Origin: a bacterium
GTDB lineage: Bacteria > Zixibacteria > MSB-5A5 > GN15 > FEB-12
NCBI GenBank assembly: GCA_020444475.1
Contig: JAHLKV010000002.1
Span: 434,001 to 498,000, forward strand
Direction: 5' to 3'
DNA length: 64,000 nucleotides
How positions within the stretch are numbered: the first letter of the stretch is position 1; every line of letters starts with the position of its first letter. Of the stretch, positions 42,740 through 51,869 are shown one piece after another. Position numbers and translations under genes: made by a program. The notes beneath the pieces are model-generated. The model worked only from the letters and a program-made list of their open reading frames with translations. It ran no database searches and was not told where the DNA came from.

Positions 42740-43561
42740 TTAGTCCGTGCCGAGCTGGATATCTCGGAAGATCTTCAACTCACCGTTGCGTACAACCTCG
42801 ACCTCGACCGCCTGCCCCTCAGAGGCCACCACGACATCAAAGAACTGATCCGGATCGGTGATAGGCGTGCCGTTGAAACGAACGATCACGTCGTTTCGAA
42901 GAAGGTCGGCGTGAAAGGCGGGAGAGTTTCGGATCACCGCCGCGATAACAACGCCGCGATTGGTTTGGAGCTGTTGCCGCTGTTCGTCGTCGAGCCGCTG
43001 AACCATCACTCCAAAGATGGGTGGAATTGATTTTGCCCAGAAGGTGGCCGCATAATCGAAGTAATCGACTGTCTGAGGAACATACGTCGTTCGGTATTCA
43101 CCCTGCATCGATCGTACAATAATCTGCTCGACCACCTGTCCGGCGTTGGGTCCCTGGGTGGCGATGACGGTCTGCTTGATCGTGTCCTGACGAGCGGGGA
43201 TCCATTCCTCGAAAGGAACCGATTCCTGCACTGAGGTGGCATACTGCTCTCGGACGAAGACAACGGGGGCGCCCAGTTCTTTGGCTAGTTGCCGGGCCGC
43301 GGTCGGATCTATCTGGGCACTTCGGAATTTCGAGCGACCGAGCAGGAGGTAACCATGCTCCATCATGCGACGAGCGTCGCCCCGCATATCCGTAGAGGTG
43401 ACGATTTCGACTGTTCCGTCGAAAGGTTCCAAGCGAGTGAGTTCGCCGCTTGGCCAGCGTTCGAGTGAACTGCGATAACTCTGCCTGAAGATGTCACCGG
43501 CGCATCCGGCGAACATGATCGCAACCGCACAAAGCGCGGCAAGCCAACTTCGCAGTGGCAT
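42740..43561 (-). CDS. PDZ-domain lipoprotein
   Basis: A 273-residue protein. The N-terminus has a signal and lipobox-like IMFAGC with Cys20. The middle (VVFVREQYATSVQESVPFEEW, then EYRTTYVPQTVDYFDYAATFWA) is not recognised. The C-terminal 90 residues are a PDZ domain (RGVVIAAVIRNSPAFHADLLRNDVIVRFNGTPITD, then EVVRNGELKIFRDIQLG). ATG at 43561 has GGGGAG eight bases upstream. It is likely anchored in the periplasm, where the PDZ domain would bind protein ends. It lies 41 bases after the PEGA gene. Confidence 0.82.
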   Translation of the reverse strand: MPLRSWLAALCAVAIMFAGCAGDIFRQSYRSSLERWPSGELTRLEPFDGTVEIVTSTDMRGDARRMMEHGYLLLGRSKFRSAQIDPTAARQLAKELGAPVVFVREQYATSVQESVPFEEWIPARQDTIKQTVIATQGPNAGQVVEQIIVRSMQGEYRTTYVPQTVDYFDYAATFWAKSIPPIFGVMVQRLDDEQRQQLQTNRGVVIAAVIRNSPAFHADLLRNDVIVRFNGTPITDPDQFFDVVVASEGQAVEVEVVRNGELKIFRDIQLGTD

Positions 43562-43601
43562 AACACGTGCTCCCCTGATAGAGTTAGTCACAAGCAACAG
43601 C

Positions 43602-44288
43602 TTATTCGGTCACACGCTCTAGCTGGCCGACCTTCTCCCATGTCGGGTCGGCTTCCATCACCACAAACAAGTACAACGTGCCGTCGATAAGTGAAGCTTC
43701 GAGCTGGCCGCCCGAACCGTCGTCGGACTCAGCCTCATCGTCGTCTTCGGCATCGGTGGTGTCGGCGGGAGTTGTCTCGGGGATGACTTCCTGCGGTGTG
43801 ACGGTAGCATCGCCGCCCGGTTTATCGGCGTTGGCGGAGTCCGGCTGCGGGGGATACATCGGCATGGTCGGCTGGGTCGAGTCGGCCGCCGGCGCCGGAG
43901 TCCCCTGGCTTTCCAGCATCGCCTGGACTTCCTGGGGGGTCAGTTTGTACATGGCGCCGCTGAGGGCATCGACCACCCACCCGATCACCGGGATGTTAAT
44001 ATAGAAGGTGGTGTTCCACTTGCGGTCGAAAGTCAGTTCGTACGGTTTGTAGCCGTTGAGTTCGATCAGGACGGTGTATTGCTTGTTCCGCTTGAGGTGG
44101 ATAACGGTCGGGGTCTGGCCGAACGAGACGTTGTTGACGAAGACCGAAGCGCCGGGCGGAGTGGAGTTAACGGAGATTTCCTGTCGTGTGCCCTTGAAGA
44201 GTGTCGAGCACCCGCCGAGGGCGATCGACAGAATGACCACTGCGGAAACCAAAAGTATCGCGGGGCTGATTTTCGTGACTGCTTTCAT
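43602..44288 (-). CDS. PEGA-domain lipoprotein
   Basis: A 228-residue protein. Lipobox ALGGC with Cys27. A PEGA domain lies at about 33-85 (SVNSTPPGASVFVNNVSFGQTP, HLKRNKQYTVLIELNGYKPYE), followed by a short hydrophobic strand (INIPVIGWVVDALSGAMY) and an acidic, Pro-rich low-complexity tail up to about 190. ATG at 44288 has AAGGAG six bases upstream; an open frame to 44474 overlaps the desulfurase end and is not used. Likely attached to the outer membrane. Confidence 0.83.
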   Translation of the reverse strand: MKAVTKISPAILLVSAVVILSIALGGCSTLFKGTRQEISVNSTPPGASVFVNNVSFGQTPTVIHLKRNKQYTVLIELNGYKPYELTFDRKWNTTFYINIPVIGWVVDALSGAMYKLTPQEVQAMLESQGTPAPAADSTQPTMPMYPPQPDSANADKPGGDATVTPQEVIPETTPADTTDAEDDDEAESDDGSGGQLEASLIDGTLYLFVVMEADPTWEKVGQLERVTE

Positions 44289-44379
44289 TCGTTGCTCCTT
44301 CAGCCTGTCCTCTGACCATCGGCCGTGTTCGTCGGCGCTTCCCGGGCGCCGACCGTCGCGGATCGACTCTCCCATACCC

Positions 44380-45807
44380 TTAGAGGTGGAAATACTCGCG
44401 GAAGTCAAGCTGAAAATTGTGGGGTGTGTACTCCCCTTTTTCCTTGTTGAGAGTGTAATCTTTGTGATAGTCACCGGCGGCGATCTTTTTCACCATCGCC
44501 ACCAGCCGGTCTATCTCTTTGGTTGTATTGTACAATCCAAACGAAGCCCGCACGGCGCCGGGGATTTCGGAGCGGTCGCGGGCCAGTATCTGTTCGCGCA
44601 GTTTCAACTCGGAAGCATCATCGACACGCAACAGCATCTTGACGTAGGTATGCGCGCAGAAACATCCGGAGCGCACGCCGATAGCGCCTTCGTAGCTGAG
44701 AATCGCCGCGGTCAGGGCATGCGGCAGATCGCCGATATTGAACGAGACGACCCCGAGTCGGTCGCGGGCGGTCGAGGGATCAGTGGCGCCGTAGAGCGCC
44801 ACACCCGGTATCCTGCTCAGTTCAGTGAGAGCGTACGCGGTGAGTTCGGCCTCGTGCTGAATGATCGCCTCCCAGCCGAGTGACTGGAAGAGGCGGATAG
44901 CTTTGGCGAGTGCAACGACTCCGATAATATCCGGGGTGCCGGCTTCTTCTTTGTCCGGCAGTTCCGACCAGTAGGCTTCTTCGAGGGTGACGATATCCAC
45001 CACACCGCCGCCGACCGTATCCGGCTCTGAGTCTTCGAACATCTTTCGGTCCGCCACCAGCACACCGACACCAAACGGGGCGTACATTTTGTGAGCGGAG
45101 AAGACAAGGTAGTCGATGCAGCGTTCCGGGTCGGACGGTTTCATATCGACCGGGCGATGCGGCACGAGCTGGGCGCCATCGATAAGGATGCGGGCGCCGG
45201 CTTTGTGGGTCTCGCGTGCGAAGTAGTCCAATTCGTTGATGTAGCCGGTGACATTCGACGCGCCGGTGAGGGCGACCAGTTTCACGCGGCCTTTGTGCTG
45301 CTCGAGTTTGGCGTGGAAGTCTTCTTTGCTTATGGTGCCGTCGGTGTTGAGTCCGACATGCACGACTTTCCCGACCCGCCGCCAGGGGAGTTCATTGGAG
45401 TGGTGCTCCATGTAGGTCGTGAGGATGATGTCGTCTTTGTGCAACGGCAGGCGCTTGGCGAGTTTGTTAAGCGCTTCGGTGGAGTTCTTGGTAAAGATCA
45501 CGACCTGTTTGGAGAGATCGGCGCCGATGAAGTCGGCGACCAGATCGCGGGATTCTTCGAACGCCCAGCTCGAGAGCTGACTTTTGAAGCCGGTCCCGCG
45601 GTGGACATTGGAGTACCAGCGCATAAACGACGTGATAGCGTCGTTGATGGGCGTAAAGGTTGGCGTCGAGGCCGCGTTGTCGAAATTGATATAGCGCTGT
45701 TCGCCATCGAGGGTGGGCACCATGGTATCGGCGCCGACCAACAGACCGGGAAGGTCATCGAGGCGGACGTCTTCGACTGCGGGGGGACTGCTTACGGTAA
45801 GGGCCAT
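44380..45807 (-). CDS. SufS-like cysteine desulfurase (class V aminotransferase)
   Basis: A 475-residue PLP enzyme. Lys240 in VFSAHKMYAPFG is the Schiff-base lysine; Asp210-Gly-Ala-Gln (ILIDGAQLVPHRP) and the STEALN segment bind the cofactor; a Cys-containing IGVRSGCFCAHTYV loop near the end has the position of the sulfur-carrying Cys. GAG upstream of the ATG. It is longer than typical SufS by some 60 residues at the C-terminus. No other suf or isc genes are nearby, so a biosynthetic sulfur role is inferred only. Confidence 0.87.
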   Translation of the reverse strand: MALTVSSPPAVEDVRLDDLPGLLVGADTMVPTLDGEQRYINFDNAASTPTFTPINDAITSFMRWYSNVHRGTGFKSQLSSWAFEESRDLVADFIGADLSKQVVIFTKNSTEALNKLAKRLPLHKDDIILTTYMEHHSNELPWRRVGKVVHVGLNTDGTISKEDFHAKLEQHKGRVKLVALTGASNVTGYINELDYFARETHKAGARILIDGAQLVPHRPVDMKPSDPERCIDYLVFSAHKMYAPFGVGVLVADRKMFEDSEPDTVGGGVVDIVTLEEAYWSELPDKEEAGTPDIIGVVALAKAIRLFQSLGWEAIIQHEAELTAYALTELSRIPGVALYGATDPSTARDRLGVVSFNIGDLPHALTAAILSYEGAIGVRSGCFCAHTYVKMLLRVDDASELKLREQILARDRSEIPGAVRASFGLYNTTKEIDRLVAMVKKIAAGDYHKDYTLNKEKGEYTPHNFQLDFREYFHL

Positions 45808-45882
45808 TTTGGGATACTCCAGTCGGGGGCTTGTCCACTCTGTGGCTGGAATATACGCATGAAAGTAGATCGGAGAAAGCTA

Positions 45883-47106
45883 TTATGCGTTCTGCAGGAA
45901 GTCCTTCAGGAAATCCTGATAGCGTTCTGCCCAGAGTTCTCGCTGATGGAAGCGGACGGCGTGTTCGTGATACTTAACGCCCAGCGCTTCGCCGTCGATC
46001 TCACCCCGCTTAAGGCGCATGATCAGTTCCGAAAGCGCGTGGGGATCATCGGGACCAAACTGCAGGGCGCCGCCGGCGCGGGTCAACTCGCGGATAGCCT
46101 CGCCGTCGCGAGAGCCAAAAACGATCGGGCGGCCCGAAGCCATATACTCGAACAGCTTGGCCGGGAAGGTACCGCGCGTGATAGGGACGTCTTTGAGACT
46201 CTCGATCAGAACATCGGACGCCTTCAGGAAGAAGGGGATGGTTTCCAGCGGCTGTGAGCCGAAGAACATGACGTTCTTAAGGCCGTAGTCGCGGACCATG
46301 CCTTCAAGGGCGTTGCGTTTTTCGCCGTCGCCGACAAAGACAAACACGATATCGGGCTGATCGGTCAGCTGGCGGGCGGCTTCGACCACCGTCTCCAGTG
46401 AGTGCGCCCAGCCGAGCGTACCGGCGTAGAGCACAAGGAACTTCTCTTCCAGACCAAATTTCTTGCGGATGCCGTTGGGACTGGAAGTCATAAACTCGGC
46501 GGAGAAGCCGGACTTGACGGTGACGACCCGTTCTTTCTCGACACCAATCTGCTCGAGGAAGGTTGCAATACCATCGGTGACGGCGACAATGCGGTCGGCG
46601 CGACGGTAGAGGCCGTGCATGACCTTTTTGAGCAGGCGCGTGAAGAGACTGCGATTGAGGTTACCGAAATCTTCGGACGACTCCGGCTGGAGGTCGCGGA
46701 TCTCAATCACGAACTTGGCGCGTTTCAGTTTCGCGAGCAGCCAGCCAATCACCGGAGTGGTAACGGGCGGCGTTGACGCCAGCACGAGGTCGAAATTGTC
46801 GCGCACGCGGAAGGAATTGATCAGGGTTGAGAAGAGGAATAGAACAAACCCCATCATGCGTCTTCCGGGGTAGCGATTTGAGGCCGGCAGCACCCAACTC
46901 CGATAGACCTTGATCCCGTCGATAACTTCTGAATAGAAGAAGTTACCCCGATATTTGGGCGGAACGATGCCGTCGGGGTAATTCGGGATCGCGGTCATGA
47001 CGGAGACGCCGTGGCCGGACCGCGCGAAAAACCGCGCAAACTCAAAAAGCCGCCTGACCGCTCCCTTTTCAGGCGGAAAATGCTGCGTAATGATTAAAAT
47101 ATTCAT
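45883..47106 (-). CDS. Glycosyltransferase family 4 protein (WcaI-like)
   Basis: A 407-residue GT-B fold enzyme. N-terminal ILIITQHFPPEKGAVRRLFEFARFFARSGHGVSVMTAIPNYPDG is typical of WcaI-like family 4 proteins. The C-terminal half has LVLYAGTLGWAHSLETVVEAARQL, VFVGDGEKRNALEGMV and the donor-binding PAKLFEYMASGRPIVFGSRDGEA. It transfers a sugar in surface polysaccharide synthesis; the sugar cannot be told. ATG at 47106 is chosen; the frame upstream to 47154 is polar and without homology. Confidence 0.92.
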   Translation of the reverse strand: MNILIITQHFPPEKGAVRRLFEFARFFARSGHGVSVMTAIPNYPDGIVPPKYRGNFFYSEVIDGIKVYRSWVLPASNRYPGRRMMGFVLFLFSTLINSFRVRDNFDLVLASTPPVTTPVIGWLLAKLKRAKFVIEIRDLQPESSEDFGNLNRSLFTRLLKKVMHGLYRRADRIVAVTDGIATFLEQIGVEKERVVTVKSGFSAEFMTSSPNGIRKKFGLEEKFLVLYAGTLGWAHSLETVVEAARQLTDQPDIVFVFVGDGEKRNALEGMVRDYGLKNVMFFGSQPLETIPFFLKASDVLIESLKDVPITRGTFPAKLFEYMASGRPIVFGSRDGEAIRELTRAGGALQFGPDDPHALSELIMRLKRGEIDGEALGVKYHEHAVRFHQRELWAERYQDFLKDFLQNA

Positions 47107-47300
47107 ACCTAGTCCTGCGCATGGTACCTTTTTTTTTGCCCTTTGGCAAGGCAATAGTGGGGCGGGTGCTGTTTTTGCTCTGCCTGCTAACCGCCTGTAA
47201 ACAGGATTGTTACGGGGCGGTTACGGTCGCATCGGTGGCCCCGGTTTCGCTATGATCGTTTAGGTATTCCCTCTCCCCGAGAGTCAGATCGACAGAGGTG

Positions 47301-47858
47301 TTATTCGTCCGTTCGAAGTGGAAAAGTCCGCACCGAGACCCAGGTTTCTCCGGCCACCGGCGCTATCAGATCTACCGCCCGGGGTACAAATGACTCTTCT
47401 GGAAGATACGGATAAATCTTCTCTTTGACCAGCATAACCCGATGCTCAGAAATTTCCCGGGCCACGGTCACGTGGGGTGAGAAACCCCGGTACGGCAGGG
47501 CCAGGTCGAGTCTGGCATACAGGTTCTTATAGAGACGATCGATGGTGTCATTTGGTTTGATTTGCCAGTAGATCAGCGGCGCCTCCGGGTAGGCATCGCC
47601 CAGCCGGTCGAACTGGATCTCCGGGGCGGTGATCGCCGAGGTCTCCCGCCGGATGATGCCCGACAGCTCGTCGAGCGGGCGGTCGGTATCGAACGGAGCG
47701 ACCAGGATCAGGCTGCCGGACACGAGTGAGTAATCGGGGTCGAATCGTTCCCGGATCGGCCGGACCAGCATCTCGAGCGAGTCGGGCAGGAAGATGGAAA
47801 TGGCATAGCGGGTCAACTCGTGACCTTCGATGTGCACCTGTCGGTAACCGTATTGCAT
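47301..47858 (-). CDS. 2H-phosphoesterase (LigT/2'-5' RNA ligase-like) protein, one motif lost
   Basis: A 185-residue protein with the 2H fold. The second HxT motif is intact (RGFSPHVTVAREI). The first is replaced by GSLILVAPF where the family has HxTLxxPF, so one catalytic His and Thr are lost. It may be inactive or act by binding. AGGGAG stands just before the ATG at 47858. It is located after the OmpA gene (15 bases), so probably same transcript. Confidence 0.72.
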   Translation of the reverse strand: MQYGYRQVHIEGHELTRYAISIFLPDSLEMLVRPIRERFDPDYSLVSGSLILVAPFDTDRPLDELSGIIRRETSAITAPEIQFDRLGDAYPEAPLIYWQIKPNDTIDRLYKNLYARLDLALPYRGFSPHVTVAREISEHRVMLVKEKIYPYLPEESFVPRAVDLIAPVAGETWVSVRTFPLRTDE

Positions 47859-47873
47859 AAGCTCCCTGATGTC

Positions 47874-49361
47874 TTAGCGGTAGAAGACGATTTCGATCCG
47901 GCGGTTTTTAGCCCGACCTTCGGCGGTCTGGTTGGAAGCGACGAAATTCTGCTCGCCGCGACCGTAGGCCTTGATCCGGTCGGCGGAGATACCCTGCGTA
48001 ATGAGGAACTCCATGACGCGGCGAGCGCGCTTTTCCGAGAGGGCTTCGTTGGCCTGCTCGGTGCCGATGTTATCGGTGTAACCGTTTATCTCTAGTTTGA
48101 TATCGGTGACAAAGTTAAGTAAGTTTGCCAGTTTTTCAACCCGCTTCTTGTTATTCGGGTCGATTTCGAACGATCCCGGCGGATAATCAATGTTCAGCAC
48201 CATCGGCTCGGAGAACATGCTCATGTCGATACAGCCATACCGGTCAACCTCGATCCCGGTCAGGGTAAACGGGCAATCGTCGAGTCCGTCCGGAACCCCG
48301 TCGCCATCGGAGTCGATCGGGCAGCCGGTAGCATCGACCGCGGCGCCGGGCTGATTGCCGGGGCAGGCGTCTCGGTAATCCGGGATTCCGTCAAAGTCCG
48401 AATCAACCGGGCAGCCATAGATATCGACCTTCCCGCGCGCTTCAGGCGGTGTGTCCGGGCAGTCATCGAGACCGTCAGGGACACCATCGCGGTCGCTATC
48501 GAGCGGACAGCCAAACCGGTCGACCTCGACACCGCGGACGGTCATAGGGCATTTATCGAGCGCATCGGGGACCCCATCGGCATCGGAGTCTCGCCTCGTC
48601 TCACCGGGGATGACCGGGGCGCCGGAACCGGCGCTTTCGGCACTCGGCTGGGTCGGCCAGACTTCATCGGAGCGCCACTCGGTTTTTGGTTTGTTCGATC
48701 CGAACAGGAGGGTAAACGAGACATTGGCGCCGACCAACAGGCGGTCGCGGCCGGAGTTGACATCGGACGAGAAGTCCGCCCCACCGCCGGTGAGATAGTC
48801 GGCGGTGCCGGTGACGCCGAGACACAGTTGCGGCAGGGGACGTATTTCGAAACCGGCGACACCGGTCAGGATCAGTTCGGTGGCCGAGAAGTCGGTCGCC
48901 TGGTCCTTGTTGCCGGTAACTTCGAGAGTTCGGTTGGTCTCGGGGTCGAGCATGTTCCAGATCAGCAGTCCTCCACCCGCGCCGAGTTTCACGTTGAAGG
49001 CGCCGCCTGGGTCGAGAAAAAGATGCTCGGCGGTGAGTGAAATACGGGTGGCATCAAACGTGACCGGAGTGGCCGGCGAGATGCCGTCGAACGCGACAGT
49101 CGTATCGGCGCCCGAAGTATCGTTTTTGAGTTCATACCAGGACACAGCCAGACCGATCTGCCATTTGTCGGCAACGCGGTGGCCCAGCATCGCGCCGTAG
49201 CCGAGTTCGCTGTCGAAGCTGAAGACATCGCCGCCGGTGAGCATCACCGGCCCTCCGAAACCGCCGAGCGCGTATCGGTAGGGACCGGTCGAGGCGGTCG
49301 CGGTGGAGATCACGATCAAGCCGAGTGCAAGCGAGAGAAGAAACCTACGCATTGTCGCCAT
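47874..49361 (-). CDS. OmpA-family protein with calcium-binding type 3 repeats
   Basis: A 495-residue outer-membrane protein. Signal peptide 1-23; an N-terminal barrel of about 220 residues (for example KWQIGLAVSWYELKND, RISLTAEHLFLDPGG). Then come four to five thrombospondin type 3 repeats (DSDADGVPDALDKCP, DSDRDGVPDGLDDCP and so on), which bind calcium. The C-terminal OmpA domain has GYTDNIGTEQANEALSEKRARRV and GRGEQNFVASNQTAEGRAKNRRIEI, which bind peptidoglycan. It links the outer membrane to the wall. It lies between SpoIID and 2H genes on the same strand. Confidence 0.94.
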   Translation of the reverse strand: MATMRRFLLSLALGLIVISTATASTGPYRYALGGFGGPVMLTGGDVFSFDSELGYGAMLGHRVADKWQIGLAVSWYELKNDTSGADTTVAFDGISPATPVTFDATRISLTAEHLFLDPGGAFNVKLGAGGGLLIWNMLDPETNRTLEVTGNKDQATDFSATELILTGVAGFEIRPLPQLCLGVTGTADYLTGGGADFSSDVNSGRDRLLVGANVSFTLLFGSNKPKTEWRSDEVWPTQPSAESAGSGAPVIPGETRRDSDADGVPDALDKCPMTVRGVEVDRFGCPLDSDRDGVPDGLDDCPDTPPEARGKVDIYGCPVDSDFDGIPDYRDACPGNQPGAAVDATGCPIDSDGDGVPDGLDDCPFTLTGIEVDRYGCIDMSMFSEPMVLNIDYPPGSFEIDPNNKKRVEKLANLLNFVTDIKLEINGYTDNIGTEQANEALSEKRARRVMEFLITQGISADRIKAYGRGEQNFVASNQTAEGRAKNRRIEIVFYR

Positions 49362-49375
49362 CCATGCGCTGCGTA

Positions 49376-50677
49376 TTAGTACAGCTGTTTGAGTTCGGTA
49401 CCGGTGTAGAAGTGGGTGAGGATGGAGTCATAGGTCCAGCCGAGCCGTGCTTTGCCGATCGCGCCGCACTGGCACATGCCGACACCATGACCGTATCCCT
49501 GCCCGGTAAACGTAATGGCCGTCACATTCCCCTGACCATCGTGACCGAGTTTTACCTCGAAGCGGTCCGACGGGAGGATGAGGTCCGGATTCGAAGAGCG
49601 TCCGATGACCCAGCGAATCCGATCTTTATAGAACCGGTACATGTCGTCTCTGGTATAGATTTGCAGTTGCATGACGCGCCCGCCGGCCGAGTGTCCTTCG
49701 ATACGGATATCGGTAATCGGGGCGAGGCGCATATCGCGGCCGCGCTCGCGCGAGAGATACTGCTCCAGTCGCATGCGCAGTTGCGGCTCGGTGAACACTT
49801 CGCGCCAGCTGAAGTACTTCGACCAGTTGCAGTCGGTGTCGGCGACCGGTTTGAGATATGGCTCCGGGGTGCGCTCCCAGACATCGACTATATCATCGGT
49901 CATACCACCGCAGGTGGAATGATAATAGGCGTTGATGAACTGGTCCTGGTAGGTGATCACGCGACCGGCGGTAGCGTCGATCGCCTGATTGACGAGCTTG
50001 TTCTCGATATTGACGCCCTGATAGAGCTGGTCGATGATGGTCGATTTGAGGTCGTACGGCTCGGCGCCGTACTGCTGCAAGTGGGCCATCGTGTAGGTGC
50101 GGGCGGCGACTGCCTGCGCCTTGACGGCTTCGATCTCGCTCGCCTCGCGCGGTCCGATCTCCGGCGGTACGACCCCGCGCAGGTAATCTTCGACATAGAT
50201 GATATTAACCAGGCGAAGACTCTGGCCATGCGGGAGGACTTTCATGATGCCGCGATAGCGGCTGTCGTTGACGTGAATCCGGTTGCCGTGGCCGCGCGGG
50301 AGGATATTGACCTCCTGCATGCCCTGCTGGATCATGTCGCCGCGTTTATTCTCGACCCGAAGGGTGCCGTTGCGATTGGCGAGTGTAACCAGCTGACTGG
50401 AGTAGTAGACGGTCTGCTTGCCGTCCTGCAGGCACTCGATGGCAAACGAGGCGTCCGAGCCCAGCCTGACCACATCGGAGTTGTCTTCGAGCAACACGCG
50501 CACGAACGGCACGCGGATGTAGTTGGTGACGGATTCTTCTTTGAGACCGGGGACCGAGGCACAGCTCCAGATGAGCACGATGAGAAAGAGGCCGGCGGCC
50601 AGCCGAAGCAATAGCGGGAGGATCCGCACGGGGTGTCTGGTCTGTTTATCGGTGTGGCTCATGGTGTCCGTCTTCAC
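49376..50677 (-). CDS. SpoIID/LytB-domain protein
   Basis: A 433-residue protein with an N-terminal signal and possible lipobox (LIVLIWSC). The SpoIID domain is clear: EDYLRGVVPPEIGPREASEIEAVKAQAVAARTYTM, YYHSTCGGMTDDIVDVW and the closing GQGYGHGVGMCQCGAIGKARLGW. Such proteins cleave glycan strands lacking stem peptides or stimulate amidases. The first codon is GTG at 50677, overlapping the anmK stop in GTGA, so translation is likely coupled; an ATG at 50662 is the alternative. With NagZ and AnmK it makes a wall-turnover operon. Confidence 0.92.
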   Translation of the reverse strand: MKTDTMSHTDKQTRHPVRILPLLLRLAAGLFLIVLIWSCASVPGLKEESVTNYIRVPFVRVLLEDNSDVVRLGSDASFAIECLQDGKQTVYYSSQLVTLANRNGTLRVENKRGDMIQQGMQEVNILPRGHGNRIHVNDSRYRGIMKVLPHGQSLRLVNIIYVEDYLRGVVPPEIGPREASEIEAVKAQAVAARTYTMAHLQQYGAEPYDLKSTIIDQLYQGVNIENKLVNQAIDATAGRVITYQDQFINAYYHSTCGGMTDDIVDVWERTPEPYLKPVADTDCNWSKYFSWREVFTEPQLRMRLEQYLSRERGRDMRLAPITDIRIEGHSAGGRVMQLQIYTRDDMYRFYKDRIRWVIGRSSNPDLILPSDRFEVKLGHDGQGNVTAITFTGQGYGHGVGMCQCGAIGKARLGWTYDSILTHFYTGTELKQLY

Positions 50678-51867
50678 AGCGGTGGCTGTGCAATCTTTCC
50701 GAGTATCGGGTGTGCATCCGTGCGCGAGCCGGTTACTGCCGCGGCGAGTGATTCGCCGCGCAGGCAGGCTTCGCCCATAACAGCATACGCGGCCGCCTCG
50801 ACCAGCCCGGCGCGAATGCCGAGCGTGTCGATACGCTCGACTTTCATCTCGGGCAGACGGTCATGCAGGCCACGCAGGAAAAATCTGTTACGAGCGCCCC
50901 CTCCAGTCAAATACAATTTTCTCGCGGGAGGAGAGGCGGGCTTGAGATGCGCGAGCGACGCGATGATCCCTTCGGTGGTTAACTGGGCGGCAGTCGCGAG
51001 AATATCGTGCGGCGAAAGTGACAGTTCGGAACCGAGAGCGACAATATGATCGGCCAGCTCCGGACCGAATGACTCGCGTCCGGTGGAGATGTCGGAGTGT
51101 CCGGTGAAAAACGGATGGGCCAGCAGCAGCGAGAGCAATCGTCGTGAGACTTGCCCCGCGCGGGCGAGGGCGCCGTCCGTATCGAATGGTTTGTCGAACA
51201 GCTTGCGGCAGAGCAGATCCGAAAGCAGATTGCCCGGTCCGCAGTCGGCGGCTTGTACGCTCTTCAGAGAACTCCCCGCCGGGAAATAGAAGAAATTGGC
51301 GATGCCGCCGATGTTGACGATCAGCCGAGTCTCTTTTTTGTCGCCGAACAGCCGGTGCATGGCGCCGACCGTAATAGGGGCCCCTTCGCCGCCGAGCGCG
51401 ATATCGGCCTGCCGGAAATCACCGATCGTGACGCGCCCGGTCTGCGCCGCGATCCGCTCGAGTGAGCCGATCTGGAGGGTGGCGTGGGCCGGTTTGCCGC
51501 CAAGAGCGATTCGTCCGGGGAGATGCTGGATAGTCTGGCCGTGCGATGCGACAAGGTCGACCGTCACGCGCTTATTGCTCATCCTCGTGATGAACTGCCG
51601 GGCGGTTCTGCCCATGAACAGGCCGAGTTCATGGTCCAGCGAGGTAAGCTCTTCGAACGGGATAGTGTCGCTTTCGGCCGCGGCGAGCAGGCGGTCCCGC
51701 AGGACAGCCGGGTATTTCTTCTCCGTCCCGCTCATATATCGACAGGTGCAGTTTTTTTCTCGACGGGAGATCTCGATCAGGGCCAGATCGACGGAGTCGA
51801 TAGACGTACCACTGTTCATGCCGAGGACGGTGAGTCGTCGGCGGGTATGCAGTCTGCTGAGAAGCAT
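50674..51867 (-). CDS. anmK: Anhydro-N-acetylmuramic acid kinase
   Basis: A 397-residue sugar kinase that phosphorylates and opens anhydroMurNAc released during peptidoglycan recycling, giving MurNAc 6-phosphate. The family signature GMNSGTSIDSVD (17-27) replaces the common GTSxDGxD with Ser for Gly. ASHGQTIQH and the catalytic ADCGPGNLLSD follow, then LYLTGGGARNRF near the end. ATG at 51867 lies 3 bases after the nagZ stop. Length and order (NagZ, AnmK, SpoIID) support the call. Confidence 0.94.
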   Translation of the reverse strand: MLLSRLHTRRRLTVLGMNSGTSIDSVDLALIEISRREKNCTCRYMSGTEKKYPAVLRDRLLAAAESDTIPFEELTSLDHELGLFMGRTARQFITRMSNKRVTVDLVASHGQTIQHLPGRIALGGKPAHATLQIGSLERIAAQTGRVTIGDFRQADIALGGEGAPITVGAMHRLFGDKKETRLIVNIGGIANFFYFPAGSSLKSVQAADCGPGNLLSDLLCRKLFDKPFDTDGALARAGQVSRRLLSLLLAHPFFTGHSDISTGRESFGPELADHIVALGSELSLSPHDILATAAQLTTEGIIASLAHLKPASPPARKLYLTGGGARNRFFLRGLHDRLPEMKVERIDTLGIRAGLVEAAAYAVMGEACLRGESLAAAVTGSRTDAHPILGKIAQPPL

Positions 51868-51869
51868 GA

